Below, piece by piece: positions 1-10,707 of a stretch of DNA of 64,000 bases. The translations under genes were made by a program, and so were the position numbers. Every line of letters begins with the position of its first letter. The first letter of the stretch is position 1. The notes under the pieces were generated by a model. It was not told the origin of the DNA, did no database searches, and saw nothing but the letters and a program-made list of their open reading frames with translations. The stretch is from an uncultured Cytophagales bacterium (lineage in GTDB: Bacteria > Bacteroidota > Bacteroidia > Cytophagales > UBA9547): NCBI GenBank assembly GCA_945957555.1, contig CAMFLX010000002.1:1-64000 (forward strand), written 5' to 3'.

Positions 1-422
1 TCGGATAACTTTATATTAGTTTTTGGTGATTTAAATCCTGAAATTTCACATAGAATAAACATTTTGGTTTTGATTATGTAAACATGGTTAGCAAAGCTGT
101 AATTGTTAGACATTTCTAAAGAATTTATAATAGAATTTGAAATTCTTAAATTATTAGTTCTTAATCTAGACGTAAAACAACCTGTTATTTTCAATGAGGA
201 AATCTCACAATTATTTTCAAACCAAACACCTTCTTTTAAATCAACATTTTCGAAATGGATATCTTTTATGAAATTACAGTTCTTAAAAACAAGCCTTTCG
301 CTTAAATAAGTATTATTAAATAATAAAAATTCTTTAAATTCTTTATTTTCAATAGTTGCAGTATCATTACATTTCAGGTCAATTAGTAATTCTGCTAAAG
401 TGTAAGGTTCTAGATTTTCCAT
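1..422 (-). CDS. Pentapeptide-repeat-like protein, 3' end truncated by window edge
   Basis: Manual translation from ATG at 422-420: MENLEPYTLAELLIDLKCNDTATIENKEFKEFLLFNNTYLSERLVFKNCNFIKDIHFENVDLKEGVWFENNCEISSLKITGC..., open to window edge; not in ORF track because truncated. Repeating 'F.N..' pattern resembles pentapeptide repeats. Confidence 0.6.
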   Translation of the reverse strand, partial: MENLEPYTLAELLIDLKCNDTATIENKEFKEFLLFNNTYLSERLVFKNCNFIKDIHFENVDLKEGVWFENNCEISSLKITGCFTSRLRTNNLRISNSIINSLEMSNNYSFANHVYIIKTKMFILCEISGFKSPKTNIKLS

Positions 423-436
423 ATATATATATATAT
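421..436. repeat. (AT)8 dinucleotide microsatellite abutting the start codon of the minus-strand gene
   Basis: Sequence atatatatatatatat directly upstream of/overlapping the ATG (cat at 420-422). Confidence 0.9.
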
Positions 437-540
437 TTTTGAGTAAAGTTAATCAATATTAGATTTCTAAAAACAAAAAAAAGGCCGCCAAGGTTTTCAC
501 CTCAACAGCCTTCTGTATACTTAAAACTGTTAAACGTAAA

Positions 541-2220
541 CTACAAATCCGTTACGCAGCCTTCGCTTGCTGAGGATACGTTTTTGATATATTTACGCAA
601 TACACCTTGTTTGAATGGCGATTCTTTTGGCGTCCACAACTTGCGGCGTTCGGCCAGTTCCTCGTCAGACACGTGCATGTGTATGGTGTTGTTTACAGCA
701 TCAAGCGTAATTTTGTCGCCGTCTTTAATCAAACCTATGTTACCACCTGCTTGAGCTTCTGGCGACACGTGACCTACCACAAAACCGTGCGTACCACCAG
801 AGAAACGACCATCAGTAATCATGGCTACTTTGTCGCCCAAACCTGCACCAATTATGGCTGAGGTAGGTTTCAACATTTCTGGCATACCTGGGCCACCTTT
901 AGGGCCTTCGTTACGGATTACGATTACCTGACCTGCTTTAATTTCGCCTTTGCTCAAGAACTCGATCACCTCTTCTTCTCTTTCGCAAACTTTGGCAAGA
1001 CCTTCAAATTTCTCACCTTCTTTACCCGTAATTTTAGCCACAGCACCATCTGGAGCTATATTACCATACAAAATCTGTAAGTGACCCGTAGCTTTGATAG
1101 GCTCAGTAATAGGCTTGATGATTTTTTGTGCGCTGAAATCCAACTCTGGCACTTCAGCCAAGTTTTCGGCAATGGTTTTGCCCGTTACGGTCATGCAGTC
1201 GCCATGTAGCAAACCTACTTTTAGTAAGTATTTCATTACAGCAGGCACACCACCAATGGCGAGCATGTCTTCCATATAATATTTACCAGATGGTTTCAAA
1301 TCGGCGATTAATGGCGTACGATCTGAAATATCTTGAATATCTTTTAAAGTAAATGGCACTTCAGCAGCTTTAGCGATAGCCAAATAGTGAAGTACGGCGT
1401 TGGTAGAACCACCCAAAGCGGTAACAACCGTCATGGCGTTTTCAAAAGCCTTGCGAGTCATGATGTCTCTCGGGCAAATGTTTTTCTCCAACATGTTTTT
1501 CATGGCAGCACCTATGGCCAAGCACTCCGCTTTTTTGCCTTCGTGCGTAGCAGGATAAGATGATGAGTTGGCCAAAGTCAAGCCCATCGCTTCCATAGAA
1601 GATGCCATAGTATTGGCAGTGTACATACCACCACAAGCACCTTGGCCCGGAATAGCATTTTTAATGATTCCTTCGTAATCTTCGTCAGAAATGGTATTTG
1701 CAAATTTCTTACCTAGAGCTTCAAACGCAGAAACGATATCTAATTTTTGACCTTTGTATTCACCAGAACGAATCGTACCACCGTATACCAACATACCTGG
1801 GCGGTTCAAACGAGCCAAGGCCATCATGGCACCAGGCATGTTTTTGTCGCAACCTACTACGGCAATTACGCCATCGTACCACTGACCACCCACCACGTTT
1901 TCGATTGAGTCTGCGATGATGTCACGAGACGGCAATGAATACGACATACCATCGTTACCGTTGGTCATACCATCACTCACACCTATGGTATGGAAAATAA
2001 GACCCACCATGCCGTTTTCTTGTACACCTTTTTTCACATGAACAGAAAGTCCATTAAGGTGCATGTTACAAGTGTTTCCTTCATAACCTGTACTTGCAAT
2101 ACCTATCTGGGCCTTTTGCATGTCGTCTGATGTAAGGCCAATGCCGTAAAGCATGGCTTTTGCAGCAGGATTGGTTACCTCTTGCGTAAGCGTAGCGCTA
2201 TATTTGTTGAGTTTTGACAT
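541..2220 (-). CDS. ilvD: Dihydroxy-acid dehydratase
   Basis: 559 aa; motifs [54 protein letters not shown] typical of IlvD/Edd family. Confidence 0.97.
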   Translation of the reverse strand: MSKLNKYSATLTQEVTNPAAKAMLYGIGLTSDDMQKAQIGIASTGYEGNTCNMHLNGLSVHVKKGVQENGMVGLIFHTIGVSDGMTNGNDGMSYSLPSRDIIADSIENVVGGQWYDGVIAVVGCDKNMPGAMMALARLNRPGMLVYGGTIRSGEYKGQKLDIVSAFEALGKKFANTISDEDYEGIIKNAIPGQGACGGMYTANTMASSMEAMGLTLANSSSYPATHEGKKAECLAIGAAMKNMLEKNICPRDIMTRKAFENAMTVVTALGGSTNAVLHYLAIAKAAEVPFTLKDIQDISDRTPLIADLKPSGKYYMEDMLAIGGVPAVMKYLLKVGLLHGDCMTVTGKTIAENLAEVPELDFSAQKIIKPITEPIKATGHLQILYGNIAPDGAVAKITGKEGEKFEGLAKVCEREEEVIEFLSKGEIKAGQVIVIRNEGPKGGPGMPEMLKPTSAIIGAGLGDKVAMITDGRFSGGTHGFVVGHVSPEAQAGGNIGLIKDGDKITLDAVNNTIHMHVSDEELAERRKLWTPKESPFKQGVLRKYIKNVSSASEGCVTDL

Positions 2221-2583
2221 CTTAACAGTGAATTATAATTTTAAATGTTCCTTATTTTCGAGTGGTAAAATTAATACTTTTTGAGAAGCTTCTATATATT
2301 ATCATGAAATGGAATTTTACAAGTTCATGAATTAGAATTTTTCTAAATAATTGACAGAAAACAAATATTCAACAAATGTTTTTGTAGCTAGAACTAAATG
2401 TTTTCCGAGCATCAACAACTACTTTTAGCCGCACAAACTTTTTTACATGTAGCCAAAACAATTATGTTTGGGAGCTAAAACTTCTTTTCACACACGCATA
2501 AAATTTAAGTTTTGGCCACATAAACTTGAAAATGAAGCCGTATAAACTTGAAGTTTATACAGCTAAAACAAAATGGCTCGCAA

Positions 2584-3498
2584 TTACTCTCTTATCTTTT
2601 CACTTATATTTTTGATCACATTGAACCTATCCAACACCAAAAGAAGCAAAAAAACACTTACCAATAGCAGTACCGAACTCATTACCAACACAAAATAGTA
2701 TTTGATGGTCCACTCCAGTGCCACTTTGAGCCTTCGCATCAGTGTAATCTTCTTTTCCACTTCTCCTTCATATAGTGAGTATTTTATGGAACAGAATTCG
2801 TTTTCTGTATCAAAGTTTCCGAGCTCCACACCCAATTCCTGTAGATTGTTTTCCATCTCTAATATCTTATCATTCAGAGCAAGGTAGTCGACAATAGTCC
2901 CGCCTTTAGATTTCAATTCGTTAAGCGATAACAAAGTTTTCTCGAGTGAAAGCTTCTTGGCATTGAGCTGTCGGTATTCATTTGTTTTGTCGATCTTGGT
3001 AATTTCCATAGATTTCACCAGACCGATTTTTTGAATTTCCACATAAAAGCTATCAAACTTTTCAGGCACAATACCGACCAAGAGGTGCATCTCCCTATCG
3101 CCTTTATTCCCCAAATTTTGTTCATACTGAATCACACCACCAAAATCACTAGCCATGGCTTTTACGCGTTGGGCTTCCTTTTCAAAACTGGAAGTCTTAG
3201 CTCGTACGGTAGCGGTCTTTTCATACTTTTGGTTGGCACTCACATTTGCCGATGCAGGAACAGGAGAACCCTTTTCCCAGATGACAGTAGGAGACGCTTT
3301 GAATCTCTTTCCATCACTCGCATAGTTTTTGCGAAGGTTTTCCACATTACTAAAAAAATCAGACACGTAGCTATCTACATCGGCGCTGCTTTTGTTGAAA
3401 TAACCGTACGCAAATCTGAATACAAACAAGACCAGAAAGAGCACAAGGTACCATCTTCCGACCTTCCAAAAACGCTGTTTGAATGATAATTTAACCAT
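2584..3498 (-). CDS. DUF4349-like membrane-anchored coiled-coil protein
   Basis: N-terminal TM, coiled coil, C-terminal TM; motif 'FGGVIQYEQNLGNKGDREMHLLVGIVPEKFDSF' matches DUF4349-type layout. Confidence 0.7.
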   Translation of the reverse strand: MVKLSFKQRFWKVGRWYLVLFLVLFVFRFAYGYFNKSSADVDSYVSDFFSNVENLRKNYASDGKRFKASPTVIWEKGSPVPASANVSANQKYEKTATVRAKTSSFEKEAQRVKAMASDFGGVIQYEQNLGNKGDREMHLLVGIVPEKFDSFYVEIQKIGLVKSMEITKIDKTNEYRQLNAKKLSLEKTLLSLNELKSKGGTIVDYLALNDKILEMENNLQELGVELGNFDTENEFCSIKYSLYEGEVEKKITLMRRLKVALEWTIKYYFVLVMSSVLLLVSVFLLLLVLDRFNVIKNISEKIRE

Positions 3499-3659
3499 AA
3501 TCAAGTATGTTTATAAAACGATTTCCTACATGTCCAATCTTGGACGGGCCTAAAACTAGATTTTCAGCTACACAATGATATGATTAAAAGATCATAAATA
3601 AAAGCAAAACTCAAGCACACAAAAAACTTATTGTACCTTAGCAAATAGATTACAAAATA

Positions 3660-3935
3660 ATGATGAACTCAGAACTCATAGGTGGCATTGGTGCCAGTTT
3701 AACTACCATTGCCTATCTTCCACAGGTATTTAAGATTTTCAAAACTAAAGACACCACAGCAATCTCACTGATGATGTTTTTATTGATGAACATTGGCGTT
3801 ACTTTTTGGCTCAAATATGGGATCATCATAAAACAACAACAAGTCTTATGGTCCAATTTGATCACCCTTTGTTTAGCGGGCTATATCTTTTATATCAAGC
3901 TTAAAAACGTTATTAAAAACAAGGAGAAAATTTAA
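3660..3935 (+). CDS. SemiSWEET / PQ-loop small sugar transporter
   Basis: 91 aa, 3 TM; 'IGGIGASLTTIAYLPQVFKIFKTKDTTAISLMMF' PQ-loop signature. Confidence 0.85.
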   Translation: MMNSELIGGIGASLTTIAYLPQVFKIFKTKDTTAISLMMFLLMNIGVTFWLKYGIIIKQQQVLWSNLITLCLAGYIFYIKLKNVIKNKEKI

Positions 3936-4038
3936 GGTTTTACATTACAAAAAAGGGGTAATAATATAGATAGCAATTATTTTTAGGTTATTGAAGAAGG
4001 ACTATAGATAGGAAACAAATTCTCTTACAACAAACAAA

Positions 4039-4063
4039 AAAGGGAAGCCCAAGGCTTCCCTTT
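4039..4063 (-). terminator. Intrinsic terminator downstream of the THX gene
   Basis: Perfect 11-bp stem aaagggaagcc-caa-ggcttcccttt with A-rich tract on the + strand (U-tract on the minus transcript). Confidence 0.75.
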
Positions 4064-4074
4064 ATATGAACTTC

Positions 4075-4227
4075 TTAAGCTTTTTTAGCTGCTGCTTTTT
4101 TCGGCTTAGCTTCTGTTGCTGTTGCAACAACTTCAGTAGCTTTTTTTACTGGTCTCTGAGGTCTAGAGTTCCCAAAAGAACCTCTCCAGATTTTGCCTTT
4201 TTTTGATTTTGCGTCTCCTTTACCCAT
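4075..4227 (-). CDS. 30S ribosomal protein THX family (50 aa)
   Basis: Manual translation MGKGDAKSKKGKIWRGSFGNSRPQRPVKKATEVVATATEAKPKKAAAKKA; MGKGD.K(S/T)K.GKI.RGS(F/Y)G motif of Thx. Below the ORF-track size cutoff. Confidence 0.88.
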   Translation of the reverse strand: MGKGDAKSKKGKIWRGSFGNSRPQRPVKKATEVVATATEAKPKKAAAKKA

Positions 4228-4276
4228 TTTAAGATAGTAGTATGATGATTATTAATTACAAATTTACAAATAAAAA

Positions 4277-5842
4277 CTATTTAGCAAAATTAACAGCCCT
4301 TGTCTCACGGATCACGGTAACCTTGATCTGACCTGGATATTGCATTTCCTTTTCAATTTTATTGGCTATTTCAAAGGACAAGTTATTCGCTTTGTCGTCG
4401 TTCACGTTTTCAGAATTAACCACGACTCTTAGCTCCCTACCTGCTTGAATTGCGTAGCATTTATCTACTCCTTCAAACGACAAGGCTAGGTTTTCCAAAT
4501 CTCTAAGTCTTTTGATATACGACTCAACCACTTCCCTCCTTGCACCAGGCCTAGCTCCAGATATGGCATCACAAGCTTGTACTATTGGTGAAATCATAGA
4601 AGTCATCTCTATTTCGTCGTGGTGAGCACCTATAGCATTACATACCTCTGGATGTTCCTTGTACTTTTTGGCAATCTCCATACCCAACAATGCGTGAGGA
4701 AGATCCGACTCTTCTGGACTTACCTTTCCAATATCATGTAAAAGACCAGCTCTCTTAGCCATTTTAGCATTCAAGCCCAACTCTGCCGCCATAATCGATG
4801 CCATACGCGCAACTTCTTTGGAGTGTTGTAGCAAGTTTTGCGCATAAGAAGAACGGAACCTCATTCTTCCCACCATTTTAATCAACTCCGGATGCAAGCC
4901 ATGTACACCTAACTCTATCGCAGTTTTTTCGCCGATCTCAATGATTTCTTCCTCTATGTTCTTTGTTGTTTTAGCAACTACTTCTTCGATACGAGCTGGG
5001 TGAATACGACCATCAGAAACCAATCGGTGTAAAGAAAGACGTGCTATTTCCCTACGTACGGGATCAAATCCAGATATGATAATCGCTTCAGGTGTATCAT
5101 CCACTATGAGTTCAACACCAGTAGCAGCCTCAATCGCACGGATATTCCTACCCTCACGACCAATGATTTTACCTTTGATGTCCTCGTTATCTATATTGAA
5201 AATCGATACACAGTTTTCTATGGCATGTTCTGTAGCTGTCCTTTGAATAGTCTGAATGACAACCTTTCTTGCTTCTTTAGTTGCGGTAAGTTTTGCTTCT
5301 TCGACGATTTCCTTTATATGAGAACTTGCTTTAGACTGTGCTTCACGCTTCAAGTTTTCCAAGATTTGCTCACGTGCTTCAGCAGCAGTAAGATTTGCGA
5401 TTTTTTCAAGGTTAGAGATTTGCTGAAGTCTTATCTTCTCCAGTTCTTCTTTTCTTTTATTGACGATTTCAAGCTGTGCTGCTACTTGTTCTTTGGCACT
5501 GTCAAGCTCGGCTTCCTTTCTAGAATTTTGTTCAAGCTGCTTAGTGATCTGCTGCTCACGTTGTTTGATCTTTTGTTCATTCTGAATCACAACGTTTTTA
5601 CGCTTATTCAAATCTTCATCTGCTTCTGACTTAAACTTGAGATAGTTCTCTTTCGATTGCATCAGCCTTTGGTTGGCCAGGCTTTCTCCTTTAACTTCAG
5701 CTTCTTTAATGATCAATTTTGCTTTTTCTAACGCATCTGTCTCATGTTTACCCAGTATGGTTTTGAGCAGGTAGCGACCGATGAAAAATCCTATACCAAC
5801 GCCTACGAGGGTTGATATGACTATAACAAGTGTACTATCCAT
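4277..5842 (-). CDS. rny: Ribonuclease Y
   Basis: 521 aa; N-terminal TM, coiled coil, KH domain ([32 protein letters not shown]), HD domain (LLHDIGKV). Confidence 0.97.
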   Translation of the reverse strand: MDSTLVIVISTLVGVGIGFFIGRYLLKTILGKHETDALEKAKLIIKEAEVKGESLANQRLMQSKENYLKFKSEADEDLNKRKNVVIQNEQKIKQREQQITKQLEQNSRKEAELDSAKEQVAAQLEIVNKRKEELEKIRLQQISNLEKIANLTAAEAREQILENLKREAQSKASSHIKEIVEEAKLTATKEARKVVIQTIQRTATEHAIENCVSIFNIDNEDIKGKIIGREGRNIRAIEAATGVELIVDDTPEAIIISGFDPVRREIARLSLHRLVSDGRIHPARIEEVVAKTTKNIEEEIIEIGEKTAIELGVHGLHPELIKMVGRMRFRSSYAQNLLQHSKEVARMASIMAAELGLNAKMAKRAGLLHDIGKVSPEESDLPHALLGMEIAKKYKEHPEVCNAIGAHHDEIEMTSMISPIVQACDAISGARPGARREVVESYIKRLRDLENLALSFEGVDKCYAIQAGRELRVVVNSENVNDDKANNLSFEIANKIEKEMQYPGQIKVTVIRETRAVNFAK

Positions 5843-5886
5843 TAGTTTTTTAAATTTTATTAGGATAGAAAGCGCACCAAGAGAGT

Positions 5887-6171
5887 TTATGAAAGGGCTT
5901 TTTCGATTTTTTGGTTTAAAGTAGCTATTAATTCTAGCGTGCCAGCATCCAAAGTTGTTGCATTGTTAGAACTATACAGTTTTACCATACAATCAAAGGC
6001 TGTCATGGCCATAGCATCTTGTATATCAGAAAGGCCTAAAGTCTTTTTGTAGTTTTCAATGGACTCATTTAGACCCTTGGAAATTTCCTCAATGACCGTA
6101 ACAGTTTCTTCCTGTACTTTCATAGGATATTCTCGGTTTCCGATTACTATTTTTAAGGCTACTTCACCCAT
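5887..6171 (-). CDS. zapA: Cell division protein ZapA
   Basis: 94 aa; '[55 protein letters not shown]' typical of ZapA. Confidence 0.85.
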   Translation of the reverse strand: MGEVALKIVIGNREYPMKVQEETVTVIEEISKGLNESIENYKKTLGLSDIQDAMAMTAFDCMVKLYSSNNATTLDAGTLELIATLNQKIEKALS

Positions 6172-6176
6172 TTATC

Positions 6177-6458
6177 TTAATCTTGCACGGCCAATAAGGC
6201 TATACAATCATCAATCTCTCTAATGTACTCTTCGATTTTAGCCTTTAAGAGCACCGTCTCAGAGCTGCTTACTATCGCAGGTTCTACATTATTTTTGTTT
6301 ACGAGCTGGTTCTCAGAGCTATTGAGCTTTTCTCTCAGACTTTGATATTCAACTGCTAAGTATTCATACTTTTGTTTAAGCGATAAGTATTCCGAAAGAA
6401 GCCTCTCGACATTCTGTTGCAGAACATTTATTTGATTTGAAGCCAAACCATCACTCAT
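6177..6458 (-). CDS. Small coiled-coil protein encoded immediately upstream of zapA
   Basis: ATG at 6458-6456 (MSDGLASNQINVLQQNVERLLSEYLSLKQKYEYL...); heptad pattern; 5-bp gap to zapA. Confidence 0.65.
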   Translation of the reverse strand: MSDGLASNQINVLQQNVERLLSEYLSLKQKYEYLAVEYQSLREKLNSSENQLVNKNNVEPAIVSSSETVLLKAKIEEYIREIDDCIALLAVQD

Positions 6459-6469
6459 ACGCAAGTTCG

Positions 6470-6500
6470 CAAAATTATAAATTTGCTAAATTTAATACAA
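6470..6500 (-). promoter_or_regulatory. Putative Bacteroidota sigma-ABfr promoter for the coiled-coil/zapA/rny group
   Basis: On the minus strand: TTG-N20-TAATTTTG, matching -33 TTG / -7 TAnnTTTG spacing, ending 11 nt before the ATG at 6458. Confidence 0.5.
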
Positions 6501-6531
6501 TTTTTTTGAAATTTAATTAAATAAAAAACTA

Positions 6532-7551
6532 TTAGGTACTTTTATTAATTAAAAGATCCAAATATCGCTTCTTACCCTCTAAATAATAACTCTTTATAAT
6601 AGATTTGGAATATAAAGTTTTAGGCAAGCCCTTTATTGAAATCCTTCTACGTTTGAGCATTGTTGGCAAAAGTGTCAAATAGAAAATCAAATGGGCTTTT
6701 AGTACCACCCATAACATAATGGGCTTTCCTGATATGGCAAACTTAATGGCCGCCATCCCATCGAGACATAGCCTAACAAATATTATTGGTATAATCTTAG
6801 CAAGTGGGAGGTTCTTTAGCAACATCCAAAGTGAATTTCTAAAGTTGAGATAGTACTTTCTTGGATTGACCTTGTTGAGGGTACCACCACCTACGTGATA
6901 CACTTTTGAAAACGGGCAGTAATAGATGTCATAGCCTGCGTTTTGTAGCCTCCAACACAAATCTATTTCTTCCATGTGCGCAAAGAAATCTCCATCGAAA
7001 CCGCCTACTTCCCAAAACTTTTTGGCTTTTACAAAAAACGCTGCACCTGAGGCCCAAAAGATAGGTTTGGCTTCCTCATATTGTCCTTTGTCCTGCTCAA
7101 GATCATCAAACATTCTTCCTCTACAAAAGGGTACACCATATTGGTCGAGCATGCCACCGGCAGCTCCAGCGTACTCAAATCGAGACTTATCATTATAGTC
7201 TAATATTTTAGGTTGGACAGCTGCAATATTAGGGTTCTCTTCAAAAAGGGCAAGAATAGGATCTATCCAATTGCCACCTACCTCCACATCAGAATTGAGT
7301 AGTACATAATGTTCTGCCTCAATTTCCCTTAAGCCCCTATTGTAGCCTTCCGCAAAACCATAGTTTTTATCCAAAACTACAACTTTTACTTCCGGATGAT
7401 ACAGCTGCAAATAACCTACAGAATCGTCGTCAGAGGCGTTATCAATCACACATACAGAATAGGGCTGTGAGTTTTGGATGACATTAGCAATAAACTTACT
7501 AAGCCATTTAATCCCATTCCAGTTGAGAATAACTACCGCTACTTCATTCAT
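6532..7551 (-). CDS. Glycosyltransferase family 2
   Basis: 339 aa; 'VVILNWNGIKWLSKFI..NSQPYSVCVIDNASDDDS', 'NSDVEVGGNWIDPI' rhamnosyltransferase-like GT2. Confidence 0.92.
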   Translation of the reverse strand: MNEVAVVILNWNGIKWLSKFIANVIQNSQPYSVCVIDNASDDDSVGYLQLYHPEVKVVVLDKNYGFAEGYNRGLREIEAEHYVLLNSDVEVGGNWIDPILALFEENPNIAAVQPKILDYNDKSRFEYAGAAGGMLDQYGVPFCRGRMFDDLEQDKGQYEEAKPIFWASGAAFFVKAKKFWEVGGFDGDFFAHMEEIDLCWRLQNAGYDIYYCPFSKVYHVGGGTLNKVNPRKYYLNFRNSLWMLLKNLPLAKIIPIIFVRLCLDGMAAIKFAISGKPIMLWVVLKAHLIFYLTLLPTMLKRRRISIKGLPKTLYSKSIIKSYYLEGKKRYLDLLINKST

Positions 7552-7661
7552 AAATTTACTTGTGTTGTACTTTCATAAGCTTGAGGAGCCATAAAAAAGT
7601 CGAATACAAGTTTAGAAATATGGCATACCATAGAAAACCAAACCTATATTCGACTGATCAA

Positions 7662-8003
7662 TTATTTAAGCCCCATCAAGGCTTTCAGATCCAAACCTGG
7701 CAAGTTTGGAATCAAACCCTCCGTGGCCTTTTGCATTTCTTCTGCAATTTTTGCGTCCATATCGGCCATTGCCTTATTAGTTGCAGCCACGACCAAGTCG
7801 CTTACCATATCCTTATCGTTTGGTGTGAGTAATGATGGATCTATTTCTAGCTTAATCACTTGTCTTTTGCCATTTACAGTAACCTTTACCATACCTGCAC
7901 CTGATTCCGCAGACAAAGTTTCTAAAGCCAACTTTTCTTTGGTTTGCTGCAACTTGGCTTGGATATCTTTTACCTTGCCAAGCATGTTTAACATATCAAA
8001 CAT
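7662..8003 (-). CDS. YbaB/EbfC family nucleoid-associated protein
   Basis: 113 aa; MFDMLNMLGKVKDIQAKLQQTKEKLA...VKVTVNGKRQVIKLEIDPSLL. Confidence 0.92.
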   Translation of the reverse strand: MFDMLNMLGKVKDIQAKLQQTKEKLALETLSAESGAGMVKVTVNGKRQVIKLEIDPSLLTPNDKDMVSDLVVAATNKAMADMDAKIAEEMQKATEGLIPNLPGLDLKALMGLK

Positions 8004-8101
8004 ATTCTATAGAACTTATAAGTTTTAAATAATGAATTTCAAATTGTCAGAGCCGATCAAAAGAAACTGATACAGCAAACAACACACTTACTATCAGTTT
8101 A

Positions 8102-9205
8102 TTAAACGTTAAATCTAAAATGCATGATGTCACCGTCCGTAACCAGATACTCTTTACCTTCGATTCCCATCTTGCCAGCCTCTCTACAAGCTGCTTCAGA
8201 TTTCAGAGCTAGATAGTCCGCCAATTTTATTACTTCTGCTTTTATGAAACCCCTCTCAAAGTCAGTATGAATAACACCCGCCGCAGCAGGAGCCTTCCAA
8301 CCATTTTCAATAGTCCAAGCTCTTACCTCTTGTACACCTGCTGTAAAATAGGTGATTAGGTTCAGCAATTTATAACTTGCCCTTATAAGTTTATTTAGAC
8401 CCGACTCTTTCAATCCATATTCTGCCAAAAAGATAGCCTTTTCTTCCTCATTATCAAACTCTGCTATCTGAGCTTCTATGTTATTACACAGCACAATTAC
8501 TTCAGCACCTTCTGCCTTAGCAGCTTTTGTGAGCTCTTCAGAATATTTATTACCAGTATGCATAGACTCTTCACCAACATTGGCCACATAAACTACTGGT
8601 TTTACCGTAAGTAAATGCAAATCAGCAATAGCACCAAAGTCTTCCTTGGCAATCTGAAGTGAACGAATCGACTGCCCTTTCTCCAAAGCAGCCTTGCATT
8701 CATAAAGGACCTCTACTTCTCTTTTGGCCTTAGCATCACCTCCAGATTTTGCGGCCTTTTCAGTACGCTGCAATTTCTTTTCAACTGATTCTAAATCTTT
8801 TAATTGTAGTTCTGTATCAATAATTTCTTTATCACTCACCGGATTGATCGCACCCTCATCGCGAACTACGTTCTCATCCTCAAAACACCTGATCACGTGA
8901 ATGATTGCATCTACCTCGCGGATATTAGCTAAGAACTTGTTGCCGAGACCTTCCCCTTTGCTTGCCCCTCTCACCAAACCAGCGATATCAACAATTTCAA
9001 GTTGAGTTGGTACTATGCGCTGAGGTTTTACTATTTCTGACAATTGTTCAAGCCTGTGATCAGGCACATTTACCAAACCGACATTAGGTTCTATGGTACA
9101 AAATCTATAGTTGGATGCCACTGCTTTGGCACTATTTGAAACTGCATTAAACAATGTTGATTTACCTACGTTTGGCAAACCTACGATTCCACATCTTAAT
9201 CCCAT
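8102..9205 (-). CDS. ychF: Redox-regulated ATPase/GTPase YchF
   Basis: 367 aa; [25 protein letters not shown]-terminal TGS domain '[17 protein letters not shown]...[19 protein letters not shown]'. Confidence 0.97.
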   Translation of the reverse strand: MGLRCGIVGLPNVGKSTLFNAVSNSAKAVASNYRFCTIEPNVGLVNVPDHRLEQLSEIVKPQRIVPTQLEIVDIAGLVRGASKGEGLGNKFLANIREVDAIIHVIRCFEDENVVRDEGAINPVSDKEIIDTELQLKDLESVEKKLQRTEKAAKSGGDAKAKREVEVLYECKAALEKGQSIRSLQIAKEDFGAIADLHLLTVKPVVYVANVGEESMHTGNKYSEELTKAAKAEGAEVIVLCNNIEAQIAEFDNEEEKAIFLAEYGLKESGLNKLIRASYKLLNLITYFTAGVQEVRAWTIENGWKAPAAAGVIHTDFERGFIKAEVIKLADYLALKSEAACREAGKMGIEGKEYLVTDGDIMHFRFNV

Positions 9206-9233
9206 TTATTAAAAATTTTCACAAAAATAAAAA

Positions 9234-9255
9234 AAGTCCTGTAAATACAGGACTT
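9234..9255 (-). terminator. Stem-loop terminator candidate downstream of the DUF3276 gene
   Basis: aagtcctgta-aa-tacaggactt, 10-bp perfect inverted repeat preceded by an A-run on +. Confidence 0.6.
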
Positions 9256-9284
9256 CTGTTGCCATGTTTAAGAAAATACCATCT

Positions 9285-9614
9285 TTAATCCCAGTTCAAA
9301 TCTTTCTCGTTTTCTTCATACACTTGATATTCTGTGGAAGATCTCTCGAAATTAAAATCAGGCAACTCTTCCTTGAGTCTACTAATTGCTGCCTGCAACG
9401 CTTCAGAAAATTTAACCACATCTTCCTTATACAGGAAAATTTTGTGCTTTTCGAAGCTAACCCCCTCTAAGGTGTTTTTCTTCTTACATTCGGTAATGGT
9501 TATATAGTAATCACTACCCTTCGTCATTTTTACATCAAAAAAATAAGATCTTTTACCAGCCCTTATTTTTTGACTATACACCTCGTTCTTATCTTTCCCA
9601 AAGTTGTCCTGCAC
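9285..9614 (-). CDS. DUF3276 (PUR-alpha-like) protein
   Basis: 109 aa; 'VYSQKIRAGKRSYFFDVKMTKGSDYYITITECKK', a conserved Bacteroidota family. Confidence 0.88.
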   Translation of the reverse strand: MQDNFGKDKNEVYSQKIRAGKRSYFFDVKMTKGSDYYITITECKKKNTLEGVSFEKHKIFLYKEDVVKFSEALQAAISRLKEELPDFNFERSSTEYQVYEENEKDLNWD

Positions 9615-9792
9615 GGTATAGTATTAAATATTAAATTGAAATACAAATATAAGGATTAATTTGAAAACAAAAATGTTTATAGAATAAATTTTTGTTTTAG
9701 TTGGATATATTGGTTAAATAAGGGCAAATTTCATATAAATTTTAAAAGGAAAAATCGCAACTTTTATATTTATTAATACGTAGAAGGTCTAT

Positions 9793-10023
9793 ATGTTTAT
9801 GTACAAAAATATTTTTAGTGTAATATTCATCGCTTTAGTGTCTGTTTCTTGTGCGGAGCGATACAACTATGGTGGTAATAAGGCGAGACATGTAAACAAA
9901 GCCAGTTCACACGCTGCAAAAGACGCCATTCACCACCAAAAATCTGGTGACGCATCATCTACAGAAAAACAAAAGAGTAAACTACACCATAAGGGAGGCG
10001 GTACAAGATTTAAGTTTTATTGA
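9793..10023 (+). CDS. Small putative lipoprotein
   Basis: Signal peptide with lipobox-like VSVSC; 76 aa, basic tail. Confidence 0.5.
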   Translation: MFMYKNIFSVIFIALVSVSCAERYNYGGNKARHVNKASSHAAKDAIHHQKSGDASSTEKQKSKLHHKGGGTRFKFY

Positions 10024-10030
10024 TCTCAAC

Positions 10031-10618
10031 TTAATTGAGTATCATACGATAGTGCTCTACATGATCTATGAGATCAGGAAAGAAGTTGTTGAAATCATTT
10101 TCAATTTCCACGTAATTGTCTTTCAATACATTAACAGCAGTAGACAAATCCACCTTGCCACCTATCCGGCTTTCCATACCTACAAAAGTACGAGCCAAAC
10201 CATCAAAGTTTCCATAGTTCAACAACCAATTTTGGCTTTTCATTTTAGGAAAAACCTCTACCAGATGCTCTGGCACTATTGACAGGTTTTTATCTATGAT
10301 TTGATAAAACTCTTGAATAAATTCCTCCTTGTCCAGGTTCGTATATTTCTCCCAATTATTGAGCAATAAATGATCATAAACGATATCTACCACTATGCCC
10401 GAATATCTTGAAAAATAAGGCTGAAAGATTTTTATATCTTTTTTCACGATTTCATGCGTATCTGTAAAATCGTCGATAGCACGATGCAATCTAATTCCTT
10501 TGATGACACCCGAGGGTAGGTGCTGGTAGTGATTACCTCTTACAAAATCTGCAATAAAATTACCAATCATTACTTCAGGAGAATGATCGGAAAGGAAAAT
10601 ATGTGCGAGGAAGTTCAA
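10031..10618 (-). CDS. Acyl carrier protein phosphodiesterase (AcpH, DUF479 family)
   Basis: 'LNFLAHIFLSDHSPEVMIGNFIADFVRG...IKGIRLHRAIDDFTDTH'. Homologues usually begin MNFLAH, so TTG at 10618 is proposed; ORF track starts at 10663. Confidence 0.85.
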   Translation of the reverse strand: MNFLAHIFLSDHSPEVMIGNFIADFVRGNHYQHLPSGVIKGIRLHRAIDDFTDTHEIVKKDIKIFQPYFSRYSGIVVDIVYDHLLLNNWEKYTNLDKEEFIQEFYQIIDKNLSIVPEHLVEVFPKMKSQNWLLNYGNFDGLARTFVGMESRIGGKVDLSTAVNVLKDNYVEIENDFNNFFPDLIDHVEHYRMILN

Positions 10619-10695
10619 TGAAATTGTTTTATGTTGAAATCTAAAGATTTTTGAATTTAACAATTCTTTATTAATATGTTAAGCGTAATTTTAAA

Positions 10696-10703
10696 TAAAT
10701 TTG
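10696..10703 (+). promoter_or_regulatory. -7 box TAAATTTG, 4 nt upstream of the GTG start at 10708
   Basis: Matches the Bacteroidota TAnnTTTG consensus; -33 element weak. Confidence 0.4.
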
Positions 10704-10707
10704 CAAT

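Noticed and set aside
103-309. 68-aa plus-strand ORF
   Set aside because: The opposite strand is open through the whole segment and translates to a pentapeptide-repeat-like protein, a better explanation.
607-1919. Plus-strand ORFs inside ilvD
   Set aside because: Antisense to a confidently identified gene with no protein-family signal.
7560-8028. Plus-strand ORFs overlapping ybaB
   Set aside because: Antisense shadow ORFs of a conserved gene.
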